Source of the DNA: Chryseobacterium oleae | Lineage (GTDB): Bacteria > Bacteroidota > Bacteroidia > Flavobacteriales > Weeksellaceae | Direction of reading: 5' to 3' | NCBI RefSeq assembly: GCF_900115055.1 | Contig: NZ_FOVD01000003.1 | Location: forward strand, 611,897-675,896 | Length of the DNA: 64,000 nt | Shown here: positions 45,733 to 54,069 of the stretch, piece after piece | Position numbering within the stretch: the first letter of the stretch is position 1 | Layout of the letters: each line of letters starts with the position of its first letter | Program-made: the position numbers and the translations under genes | The notes under the pieces: generated by a model | Told to the model about the DNA's origin: nothing | Databases searched by the model: none | Seen by the model: only the letters and a program-made list of their open reading frames with translations

Positions 45733-47115
45733 TTAGCTAAGATCATTTTTAAATTTACTCAGTCTTTCTTCAAATTGCATAAATTTTTCTTCAAAACCAT
45801 TATGCTCTCCTAATTTGTAATATCGTTTTAGATTTATTAGATCATTTTCAAATTGTTCCAACACTAACGAAAAGTCTTTAATAGATTCCTGTTTGAATCC
45901 TCCAGATAATCTGTCTCTTAGCTCCAGCATTTCCCTACTAATTGTCTCCTGCTCTGTAATAGCGTAATCTTCGGTCTGTGATATTGAGTGGTGCCCTAAC
46001 ATTTCTTTGACAACATGAATAGGTACACCATTGTTTAGTGTGATGGTGCTTGCAAATGTACGTCTTGCTTTATGCGTGTTGAGCGTACTGTAAACTTTGC
46101 TCAGCACAGCGATTTCTTTGAGATATTCATTCATTTTTTGATTGGATTTCACCGGAAGCACCAATCCACGTTCCACACAAAGAGGGTGATTTTCATATTT
46201 TTTCATGATTTGTATAGCATTTGGAAGCAGGGGAATATCGGTACTCGATTTTGTCTTCTGCCTGTTACTCATAATCCAAAGTTCTTCATCAATTCCCCGC
46301 TTTATGTCAGTTTTTTTTAACTGCTTAATATCAACATATGCCAGCCCCGTATAGCACTGGAAAACAAAGATGTCTCTTACCGTACTTAGACGTTCACTAT
46401 CAAATTGCTTTGTTTCCAGTAAGTAAAGTTCTGCCCGGGTTAAAGGCTCTTTTAAAATTTTAATCTTTTTACCCTTAAATAATAGGAACGGATCCTTTGG
46501 AATAATTTCTTTAGCAATGGCACGAAGAACAATCTTTTTGAAATTCGCTATATATTTCAAAGTTGTATTATTTCCACATTTCCTTACGGTTTTTAGGTAC
46601 ATTTCATAATCTTTGATAAATTCATAATTAAGTTCCCGAAACTCAAGGTCCTCTTTTTGATATTTAAAAAGAATAAATTCCTGTACATGTGCCCGAGCGG
46701 TCACAAAACGCGTATGAGTACCAATAGCATATTCGTTAGGCACTAAGGCAAACACTTCATCATTATGCTTCTGAAACTCTTCGAGTACTTTAGATTTTGA
46801 CGGATTATTACCTTTCACAAATTCAATAATGCGCAGTGCCGTAATTGTCTTTCCTTCATTGATCAATTCAGTTCTATAGTTACTGACATTATTCACCAAT
46901 GAATCCAGAAAAAAGTTAAGACTTCTAGCATCCTCTCTTGTCCCTACAGCCCTTTCCGTATTCTGATCCCATCTTTTGGCATCCCATTTTCTTTTCGTGG
47001 AAGTCTCTTTAGGTATTCCATCAACAGTAACTCTCAAATAAACGTACCTGATCATATCAGCTTTTCTTTTTGGCGTCTTCAAAAAGAAGGTTAGCCCGTA
47101 ACTGTTTTCCAGCAT
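45733..47115 (-). CDS. int: Tyrosine recombinase (ICE integrase)
   Basis: 460 residues. The N-terminal arm-binding part begins SYGLTFFLKTPKRKADMIRY, then comes a SAM-like core-binding domain (FRELNYEFIKDYEMYLKTVR), then the catalytic domain. The first catalytic Arg position reads YTGLAYVDIKQL, so Arg I is replaced by Ala, as in the IntDOT-type group where this Arg is also missing. HKARRTFAS, GHHS and EDYAI supply the remaining box II residues with Tyr near residue 396. It lies 275 bp from tRNA-Ser, which is the expected arrangement for integration at a tRNA 3' end. Confidence 0.92.
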   Translation of the reverse strand: MLENSYGLTFFLKTPKRKADMIRYVYLRVTVDGIPKETSTKRKWDAKRWDQNTERAVGTREDARSLNFFLDSLVNNVSNYRTELINEGKTITALRIIEFVKGNNPSKSKVLEEFQKHNDEVFALVPNEYAIGTHTRFVTARAHVQEFILFKYQKEDLEFRELNYEFIKDYEMYLKTVRKCGNNTTLKYIANFKKIVLRAIAKEIIPKDPFLLFKGKKIKILKEPLTRAELYLLETKQFDSERLSTVRDIFVFQCYTGLAYVDIKQLKKTDIKRGIDEELWIMSNRQKTKSSTDIPLLPNAIQIMKKYENHPLCVERGLVLPVKSNQKMNEYLKEIAVLSKVYSTLNTHKARRTFASTITLNNGVPIHVVKEMLGHHSISQTEDYAITEQETISREMLELRDRLSGGFKQESIKDFSLVLEQFENDLINLKRYYKLGEHNGFEEKFMQFEERLSKFKNDLS

Positions 47116-47313
47116 AATTCAACAATTTTTAAATATTAGTAAATGTCGAATTAAAGTGTCAATGAGTCAAGTCGTTAACGTTATTTACCCGTTGATCTAC
47201 AGGCTTTTACGTCAATTTCTGTGGCAATTATTTTAGAATTTTAAAAGTGCCACGAAGTTGCCATATAGTTTTTGAGTATTTTTGAAAATAATGACTATAT
47301 AGCCCAAAAATAA

Positions 47314-47345
47314 AAAACCTGCACTTAGTTAAAATTGCAGGTTTT
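47314..47345. terminator. Hairpin between integrase and tRNA-Ser
   Basis: AAAACCTGCA (47314-47323) pairs with TGCAGGTTTT (47336-47345), with a T-run on the minus strand. It probably ends the tRNA transcript. Confidence 0.75.
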
Positions 47346-47389
47346 AAAAGCTTTTTAAGCATTTTTTGAGTTTTACTCTTGCTTTTCAG

Positions 47390-47474
47390 CGGAGAGAGAG
47401 GGATTCGAACCCCCGGACCTGTTACAGTCAATAGTTTTCAAGACTATCGCAATCGACCACTCTGCCATCTCTCC
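47390..47474 (-). tRNA. tRNA-Ser (anticodon UGA), probable ICE attachment site
   Basis: Read on the minus strand, the acceptor arm GGAGAGA pairs with TCTCTCC, the D-arm is GCAGAGTGGTCGATTGC, the anticodon loop CTTGAAA carries TGA, a long variable arm is present (class II, as for Ser) and the T-loop is TTCGAAT. The discriminator is G and CCA is not encoded. The 3' end faces the integrase, so integration probably rebuilt this end; a second copy would mark the other ICE end but is not seen. Confidence 0.93.
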
Positions 47475-47663
47475 TGAATCACGGCTATACCGTTGTTTTC
47501 AGTGGTGCAAATATATAACGTTTTTTGAAACTGACAAAATATTTTTCACACTTTCTGAAAAAACATTGATTCATCGAATCATTGATGCTTTTGTTTATAA
47601 AAATTCCCAGACACAGAAGGGCTTGGCAACGATCTGATTCTGAATAAAATTCGAAGATCCGTC

Positions 47664-48092
47664 TTATTTTGCCTGACCGATATCCAGCCTGTCAAATTTC
47701 CCGTCATTATTTTTGTGAAATTTAAAGTACGTGCGGAATGTACCCCACTTCCCTGCTTCAAAATTTCCGTAAATGTCTTTGCCCTCATTTTCCACTTTAT
47801 CTATATTGAGAAATTTTTCCTTTCCCAGAGCATTTGAAAAGAATGATTTAAAATCTATGGTATTACCGTCATCAGTCATCCCCGGATTTTCAGTGAAGAA
47901 CGTGTACCAGTTCTGATCGCCATCCTGCAATGCCTGAATAGCTTGTCTTACCATATCATCTGTTATTTTTGATAAATCCATATTGGTTTGTTTTTGTGTT
48001 CTAATTGTTTTTTGAGACTCTTTCTTCTGTGTTTGTCCGCACGCCATCCATGACAGGGAAATAACAGCTACCATAGCGAAGTTCCTTATCAT
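47664..48092 (-). CDS. Small lipoprotein, unknown function
   Basis: 142 residues. The lipobox in SLSWMACGQT suggests a lipoprotein. The mature part (LSKITDDMVRQAIQALQDGD, then WGTFRTYFKFHKNNDGKFDR) has the pattern of a small NTF2-like (SnoaL) domain: helix, then a strand ending in GKFDRLDIGQAK. This fold call is inference. The gene follows 6 bp after the membrane protein upstream, so the two are one operon. Confidence 0.65.
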   Translation of the reverse strand: MIRNFAMVAVISLSWMACGQTQKKESQKTIRTQKQTNMDLSKITDDMVRQAIQALQDGDQNWYTFFTENPGMTDDGNTIDFKSFFSNALGKEKFLNIDKVENEGKDIYGNFEAGKWGTFRTYFKFHKNNDGKFDRLDIGQAK

Positions 48093-48098
48093 GATAAT

Positions 48099-48446
48099 CT
48101 ATTGTTTTAAAGGGTGTTGAAGGTAAATAATCAGCAGGTTCAGAAGAAGAAACGGAATTTCGATCATGGCTCCCTTAAAATCTCTGTCTTGTAGCTGAAA
48201 ACATATAATGAGTAATATTCCGGCAGCCATCAGGAAATTTCCCCAGACAAATGTTTTAGGAAATAGAATCAGTATCGCTGCGATGATGGTTATTGCTCCA
48301 TTGATCATCAGTCCGGTTTTGCTAAAGCCCCATTTTCCAAACATGGCCGTCATTTCCGGTTTACCCATAACCATGGCTGTTCCTTGTTTTATTCCCATAA
48401 AAACAGCCGTCAGGATAAGTAAAGAATTGATAATTTTTAAGATCAT
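48099..48446 (-). CDS. Small DoxX-like integral membrane protein
   Basis: 115 residues from the ATG at 48446 (MILKIINSLLILTAVF); the frame is open to 48464. Four hydrophobic segments (SLLILTAVFMGIKQG; LMINGAITIIAAILILFP; FLMAAGILLIICFQL; IEIPFLLLNLLIIYL). The pattern GNFLMAAGILL and size fit DoxX-like proteins. It is upstream of the lipoprotein gene. Role unknown. Confidence 0.65.
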   Translation of the reverse strand: MILKIINSLLILTAVFMGIKQGTAMVMGKPEMTAMFGKWGFSKTGLMINGAITIIAAILILFPKTFVWGNFLMAAGILLIICFQLQDRDFKGAMIEIPFLLLNLLIIYLQHPLKQ

Positions 48447-48528
48447 TTGTTTGCATTTATACAAATATGCAGTAAATAAATGAATGATCTATGGAGAAAT
48501 TTTCGGAAGTTATTTAAATTGTATTGTT

Positions 48529-49101
48529 TTATCTTATCTCAGAAATCCATCCGGTTTTGATTCTCCAAAATGTATAATCCGGATCTTTACCGTCTATCTC
48601 CGGAATATCTTCTATTAAAGGAATTTTGTTGATTTCTTCCTGAGTTAAAAGGGGCAAATTTATCTCTACCCGCCTATTGTTCAGAATATTCTTATCTTCT
48701 ACAGGATAAATGCTTCCTTCTGCAGTCAGCTGTGTACCGTACCGCTGTGGTTTACTCTGAAAAACCTGGATTCTATCATACAGATAAGCGATGTTGGACG
48801 GATTAATATCTCCACTGTTTTCAATCATCAAATCATAACATGCTTTCATGAATTCAGGTTCGCCAATAGCATGCTGAATGATAAGCCATGCGGCATCACT
48901 TGCCTTCTCTCCCACTTTTGAAATGGTAGGAAATCCAATTGCTTTGATCATTTCCCGTAGCCGATCTGCATTTTGCCTGTGCACCTTTTCCATTTCAGGA
49001 TGATATCCACGGGAAAGCTTACCTTCAGCAACCAATTTTTCTCTTATTGACAGGTCTTTTTCTGCCAGATCAATTAATTCTTTTGACCATATTTCATTCA
49101 T
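48529..49101 (-). CDS. DUF6624 domain protein
   Basis: 190 residues, soluble. KVGEKASDAAWLIIQHAIGE is the family hallmark (a conserved Asp/His pair), followed by YDRIQVFQSKPQRYGTQL and EINLPLLTQEEINKIPLIED. DUF6624 proteins have no known activity that I can name. It follows the ABC ATPase gene by 26 bp, so it may be the last gene of that operon. Confidence 0.8.
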   Translation of the reverse strand: MNEIWSKELIDLAEKDLSIREKLVAEGKLSRGYHPEMEKVHRQNADRLREMIKAIGFPTISKVGEKASDAAWLIIQHAIGEPEFMKACYDLMIENSGDINPSNIAYLYDRIQVFQSKPQRYGTQLTAEGSIYPVEDKNILNNRRVEINLPLLTQEEINKIPLIEDIPEIDGKDPDYTFWRIKTGWISEIR

Positions 49102-49127
49102 CGTTTTTTAGGTTTAATGGAGTAATT

Positions 49128-49763
49128 CTAAAATTTCAAAGTATTTAATTCATCAAACTCGTTCTTTTCATATACTTTTTCAATCCTTCCATTCTGCAAC
49201 ACAGCGATCTTATCGCAGGTATGGAAAAGAGTTTCAATGATATGAGAACTTATAATCACTATTTTATGCTCTGATCTCAATTGTTTAATGATATCGTAGA
49301 GAATGTGAACACCTTCAAAATCCACTCCGTTAAAAGGCTCATCCAGAATATTGATAGGCTTGTCCAGCATCAGCATTCCAATCAGTGCCAGTTTTTTCTT
49401 CATTCCGCTGGAGTAATACTGCACATATTTTGTCAAAGGAAGGTTGAACTTTTCAGTGAATTCATTAAAATTAATGCCTTTTTTACCTGAAAAATAAGAT
49501 AAATACTCTTCTCCGGTGATGTAAGGATAAAAATAATTTTCCGTCTCCAGATAAGAAACAGAACTCCTCTTCAGAATTTTGTCCTGCCAGTGGATAGTTC
49601 CTGAGAATTTAATGCTTTGGTATAAAGAATCAAACAATGTGGTTTTTCCCGCACCATTTTTTCCAAGGATACCAATGACATTCCCTTCCTGTATGGACAG
49701 ATCTATCCCTTTTAAGACTTTCTGGTTTTTGAATTCAACCTGTAAATTTTTAATCTCCAACAT
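49128..49763 (-). CDS. ABC transporter ATP-binding protein
   Basis: 211 residues, a single nucleotide-binding domain: Walker A GILGKNGAGKTTLFDSL (about 31-47), signature YYSSGMKKKLALIGM, Walker B PINILDEPFNGVD, and the switch HIIETLFHTCDK. The short length and the LEIKNLQVEFKNQKVLKGID start fit type-2 exporter ATPases. Its start overlaps the end of the membrane gene by 14 bp, so the pair should form one transporter. Substrate unknown. Confidence 0.92.
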   Translation of the reverse strand: MLEIKNLQVEFKNQKVLKGIDLSIQEGNVIGILGKNGAGKTTLFDSLYQSIKFSGTIHWQDKILKRSSVSYLETENYFYPYITGEEYLSYFSGKKGINFNEFTEKFNLPLTKYVQYYSSGMKKKLALIGMLMLDKPINILDEPFNGVDFEGVHILYDIIKQLRSEHKIVIISSHIIETLFHTCDKIAVLQNGRIEKVYEKNEFDELNTLKF

Positions 49764-50751
49764 AGGTTCTGATATTTTGTTCTGCCTTTTTTATATCGTT
49801 CTTCAACACCAGCAAGGCCGGAATTACTGTGAGACTACAGAAAATGTATTCTATATAAACACTGATATTATAATAACCTCTCTTTTCTTTATAGTGATAA
49901 AGTCTATATTTTCTGCTGATAATAAGAAGAAAATACAAATTCATGAATGCAAAATAATATAACAGATACAAGCTGTCTTGGGGATTTATAATCAGAAAGA
50001 ACACATAAACGGGAAGCAGAAGTACATTGAAAAACAATGAATTTTTCCTTATTTTTTCTTTTAGGCTAAACTTTTTAAAATACATTTCAAACATTTCCTT
50101 GTTTTCATAAGGCTCATAGATATCTGAAACGTAATCCATCAGAAAAACTCCAGCGACAATAAGTGATCCGGGATGATAAGACGAAGCCAGAACAATCCCA
50201 TATCCTGCCATTGCCAACCAGCTATTATTTCTCAGGAAACTTTTCCATTCAAATAACTGATTAGAAACAAAATTCCATTTCAGAGCAGGATTAATGTTCG
50301 TTTTGGGAAAGAAAAAAGCAAATCCTACGATCAAAATATATAAAGCCAAGCCGGCCTCTTCCAGTTTATAATGAATATTACCCATCAGTAAAACTGTATA
50401 AATTAATGCGGATTCAAGCACAACAACTGCCCGCCAGCTTTTTTCAAAAACCTTCTTCAAAAAAGGAATGTCTTTTCTTCCTCCATGGAAAACAAGTGCT
50501 GACATGAAAAATAAAACCGGATAATAATGATCTGACGGCAGCTTTACCAGGATCATAACAATGAAAATGATTACAAAAGGTATACTCACTCTCATATCAA
50601 GATTAAAAATCCTGAATATCTGTTGAAATCTGAATACAAAATGGCTGAATAGTTTTTTCAATGGCTTAAATCTTCTCTGTGACATTAGAAAATGAATAGA
50701 TATTTCTGATATCATATCCTTTTTCATTTGACAGAATATCTGGAAATTCAT
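49750..50751 (-). CDS. Putative ABC transporter membrane protein
   Basis: Up to 333 residues; the true start could be an internal ATG near 50727 or 50685 (MSQRRFKPLKK). Many hydrophobic segments (SIPFVIIFIVMILVKL; ALYILIVGFAFFF; ILVLLPV-type spans; LLYYFAFMNLYFLLIISRKY). The pattern resembles flavobacterial exporter subunits that pair with a lone ATPase. No conserved motif names the substrate. It overlaps the ATPase gene and is the first gene of the unit. Confidence 0.7.
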   Translation of the reverse strand: MNFQIFCQMKKDMISEISIHFLMSQRRFKPLKKLFSHFVFRFQQIFRIFNLDMRVSIPFVIIFIVMILVKLPSDHYYPVLFFMSALVFHGGRKDIPFLKKVFEKSWRAVVVLESALIYTVLLMGNIHYKLEEAGLALYILIVGFAFFFPKTNINPALKWNFVSNQLFEWKSFLRNNSWLAMAGYGIVLASSYHPGSLIVAGVFLMDYVSDIYEPYENKEMFEMYFKKFSLKEKIRKNSLFFNVLLLPVYVFFLIINPQDSLYLLYYFAFMNLYFLLIISRKYRLYHYKEKRGYYNISVYIEYIFCSLTVIPALLVLKNDIKKAEQNIRTYVGD

Positions 50752-51163
50752 TCATCATAACTATCTTTTTCAAGGCTATTATTTTTTTGGATTGCAAATT
50801 GATAAAAATTTTTTAAATACTCAGGCTATAATGGTTTATTCTAATTAAAAAACATCATAATCTGAAAATAAATATCCAAATCTCTCTCCAAATTGGACAT
50901 ATTCATCCTGCTCAAAAATAAATCCTTCACTTTAGCGTGATATGGGTCCTTGTTTATCTTCTTAAAAAGATATTTTAACTGGAAAAATATTGTTATTCAG
51001 TGATTTTATTGTTAACTAAAAAAAACATAAAACATTAATAATAAACAGTTTAAAAAACATTTATTATTAACTCGCCCATTACGACATCAAAATCATATAC
51101 GCTAAACATTACATTTGGTTCAGAACAAAGTTTATCCTATTTACCACAACCAAAAAAAAATTT
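50752..51163. other. 412-bp AT-rich gap with a possible -7 element
   Basis: TACATTTG at 51110-51117 matches TAnnTTTG and lies 47 bp before the protease start, but no TTTG is seen at the right distance. The rest contains no gene-like frame. Confidence 0.4.
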
Positions 51164-53746
51164 ATGAAAAAGAAATCCATTTTGCTGGGTGCTTTACTTG
51201 CAGCCGGTATTACTATTGCACATGCCCAGACTCAAGAAGAGAGGGCAAACATTCTCAAGGGAACCAATGTGACTGTACTTGAAAAATTATCTCAGGAATA
51301 TTCAGTACAATTTGCCCGTGAAAAAAGTGAAGCACTGGAATTTGCCAAAAAAAATAATATTCCTGTCATTATCAATAACAGAGACGGCTCTATGCAGGAA
51401 TTAATGAAGATCGTCAATGGAAAGCCCATCTACTTCACCAATAATAATGTAGCAGCAGCCAAATCTACAAGAGCCAATCACTTGAACTCGGGCGGGTCTT
51501 TGGGATTGAACCTGGCAGGAGAGAATATTCAAGTTGGTGTTTGGGATGGTGATACTGTCCGCATGAGCCATCAGGAATTTGGCACGCGCGTAACAGCTGG
51601 TGATAATGGAAATCCAAATTTTAGTCAACTGAACCGGGACCATGCTACTCATGTTTCAGGAACAATTGCAGCAAGTGGAGTCAACGCCGCAGCTAAAGGA
51701 ATGGCCCCAAAATCGAAAATCAAATCATATGATTGGAATAATGATATTTCTGAAATGGCTATCGATGCATCGCAGGGACTTATTATTTCCAATCACTCTT
51801 ACGGGAATAGACCTGATCTTCTTGAAGACTGGCAATTTGGAGCCTATACTGGTTATTCTTCCGAATACGATAGAGTTCTGTTTAATGCTCCTTATTACGT
51901 AGTATGTAAATCTGCAGGCAACAGTGGTGGCAGTGGCTATAATGCATCCCCTGTTGGAGGAGGGTCTTCAAGGCTTTTTGATAACCTTAGTGATGGTGCT
52001 GTTGCAAAAAACACTATTGTTGTAGCTAATGCCAATGACGCTAATATCAATAGTGCCGGGAATCTGGTTTCCGTATCCATAAATTCCTCCAGCAGCGAAG
52101 GTCCTACTGATGATCTGAGAATCAAACCGGATATTACAGGAAACGGAACTGAGCTTTATTCTCCTGTATCTTCTTCCAATACAGCTTATGAATCTTACAC
52201 AGGAACTTCTATGTCATCTCCAAACGTCACAGGAACACTGGTGCTGGTGAATGAACATTTCAAAAACCAAACGGGAAACTTCATGCTGGGAGCAGCACTA
52301 AAAGGTTTAGCATTGCATACTGCCGATGACGCAGGTGCAGCAGGGCCCGATGTGAATTTCGGGTGGGGATTGCTTAATGCAAAGAAAATGGCGGAAACCA
52401 TTAATAACCGAACTACTACAGCACTTATTTCTGATAAAACATTATCAGCCGGAGGAACAGAAACGATATCTGTTAATGCTGATGGAGTAAGCCCGGTTAT
52501 TGCATCCATCTCTTGGTATGACCGTCCGGGAGCCACACAAACTTCAAGCAGCCAGCTAAACAGCACCACCAAAAGATTGGTCAACGATCTTGACTTGCGT
52601 ATTGTAAGTTCCAACGGGCAAACGTACTACCCATGGGCACTTACTTCCAGATCTACGAATAATAAGCAGGACAATAACAGTGACAATTTTGAGCGTGTAG
52701 ATGCAGGGGTACTTCCTGCAGGACAATATTCAGTTGTAGTCACTCATAAAGGGACTTTAACCGGAGGCTCACAAAACTATACCCTGATTGTAACAGGGAA
52801 AAGTTCAGGAACAACTCCTGTAACCCCAACGTGTAACGTTCCTACCAATCTGGTCAGCAGCAATATTACAACTGGCGGCGCTACCCTTTCCTGGACAGCT
52901 TCCTCATCTGCTAACACAGGCTACACCGTAGAATATCAATCAGGGTCTGCTACAAACTGGACAGCAGCCTACACAGGCACAGCAACAACGACAACTATTT
53001 CAGGCCTTACTGCAGGAAGCAGCTATACATGGAGAGTAAAAACCAACTGCAGTACAACAGCAGCCAGTGCATACGTTTCATCAAACTTTACGACAGTTGC
53101 CAGCCCATCTACCTCTTGTGCACAGGCGTATGAAACGAACAACACTTTAGCTGCAGCTTATGGAATCAACACCAATACAGATTACAAAGCTGCTATAGGA
53201 ACCAATGGAGATCTGGATTACTATAAATATACAGTAGCTCAGGGAACTTACACGGTAAACCTTACGGAACTTTCCCATGATATTGATATTGAACTGCAAA
53301 ACAGCAACGGAACCAGATTGGTGCTTTCCGAAAATGGAGACACAAGCAATGAGCAGATATCAAGAACATTAAGCGCAGGGACTTATTATTTAAAAGTGTA
53401 CGGATATCAGAGTTTCAATGCCAACAGCTGTTATAAACTCAGAGTAACCAACAGTGCAGCCAATTCAGTATTTGCTGCCACGGGTTCCGAACTGCCATCT
53501 GGTAAGGGAGATCAACTGAAAGTATATCCTAATCCTGCCAAAGATCAGATCAATATACATCTGACCATTAAAGGAGAGAAAACATCTGTCATCAAAATTT
53601 ATGATGTTTCCGGAAAACAGATATTAACGCAGAATGCCGTGAATGGTGAAAATACCATTAATATTTCACGCCTTGCTGCAGGATCGTACATTCTTTCAGC
53701 AGAAAGTGACAGCCAAAAGCTTAGTCAGAAATTTATCAAACAATAG
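51164..53746 (+). CDS. Secreted S8 (subtilisin-like) serine protease with T9SS tail
   Basis: 860 residues. A signal peptide ends near GITIAHAQT. The catalytic triad is visible: Asp in QVGVWDGDTVRMSH (about 127), His in DHATHVSGTIA (about 162), Ser in GTSMSSPNVTGT (about 350). Then come a C-terminal beta domain, a fibronectin type III segment (about 555-645, TYTWRVKTNCST-like), a pre-peptidase C-terminal domain (about 655-760, DLDYYKYTVAQGTY), and a T9SS type A tail (LKVYPNPAKDQINI to QKFIKQ). It is probably exported by T9SS as an extracellular protein-degrading enzyme. Full length. Confidence 0.95.
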   Translation: MKKKSILLGALLAAGITIAHAQTQEERANILKGTNVTVLEKLSQEYSVQFAREKSEALEFAKKNNIPVIINNRDGSMQELMKIVNGKPIYFTNNNVAAAKSTRANHLNSGGSLGLNLAGENIQVGVWDGDTVRMSHQEFGTRVTAGDNGNPNFSQLNRDHATHVSGTIAASGVNAAAKGMAPKSKIKSYDWNNDISEMAIDASQGLIISNHSYGNRPDLLEDWQFGAYTGYSSEYDRVLFNAPYYVVCKSAGNSGGSGYNASPVGGGSSRLFDNLSDGAVAKNTIVVANANDANINSAGNLVSVSINSSSSEGPTDDLRIKPDITGNGTELYSPVSSSNTAYESYTGTSMSSPNVTGTLVLVNEHFKNQTGNFMLGAALKGLALHTADDAGAAGPDVNFGWGLLNAKKMAETINNRTTTALISDKTLSAGGTETISVNADGVSPVIASISWYDRPGATQTSSSQLNSTTKRLVNDLDLRIVSSNGQTYYPWALTSRSTNNKQDNNSDNFERVDAGVLPAGQYSVVVTHKGTLTGGSQNYTLIVTGKSSGTTPVTPTCNVPTNLVSSNITTGGATLSWTASSSANTGYTVEYQSGSATNWTAAYTGTATTTTISGLTAGSSYTWRVKTNCSTTAASAYVSSNFTTVASPSTSCAQAYETNNTLAAAYGINTNTDYKAAIGTNGDLDYYKYTVAQGTYTVNLTELSHDIDIELQNSNGTRLVLSENGDTSNEQISRTLSAGTYYLKVYGYQSFNANSCYKLRVTNSAANSVFAATGSELPSGKGDQLKVYPNPAKDQINIHLTIKGEKTSVIKIYDVSGKQILTQNAVNGENTINISRLAAGSYILSAESDSQKLSQKFIKQ

Positions 53747-53791
53747 TTTTTATAAAGTTTCATTTTAGCAAATTTTAATATATTTTAATAG

Positions 53792-53828
53792 CCGGCCAGA
53801 TTTAATGATTGAATTACTTCATGGCCGG
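53792..53828 (+). terminator. Hairpin after the protease gene
   Basis: CCGGCCA (53792-53798) pairs with TGGCCGG (53822-53828), followed by TTTTC. Its sequence (GCCGGCC..TTAATGATT) is nearly repeated in the next hairpin. Confidence 0.6.
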
Positions 53829-53927
53829 TTTTCATTAAAAATCCAAAGTTCTTTTCAGGGGGATTTTATTAAAAGCTTGATCCTATCAAAAGCTGATTAT
53901 AATAAGTTTTTAAAGTACTTTTTCACC

Positions 53928-53965
53928 AGCCGGCCGGACTTAATGATTTATTAGTCCGGTCCGGC
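53928..53965 (+). terminator. Second related hairpin before the TonB receptor gene
   Basis: AGCCGGCCGGACT (53928-53940) pairs with AGTCCGGTCCGGCT (53952-53965) with a one-base bulge, then TTTTT. It is a tandem relative of the hairpin at 53792. Confidence 0.7.
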
Positions 53966-54069
53966 TTTTTATACACTGTTCACAAATCCTTAAAATAATC
54001 GTAATCTATATTTCAGGTAGTTTCCCAAACAGACGTTTAATTTTGTTCAGATTTAATATACTGTATAAA

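Noticed and set aside
45734..47110. Plus-strand frames over the integrase gene, such as 46072-46320
   Set aside because: Shadow of the clear minus-strand integrase.
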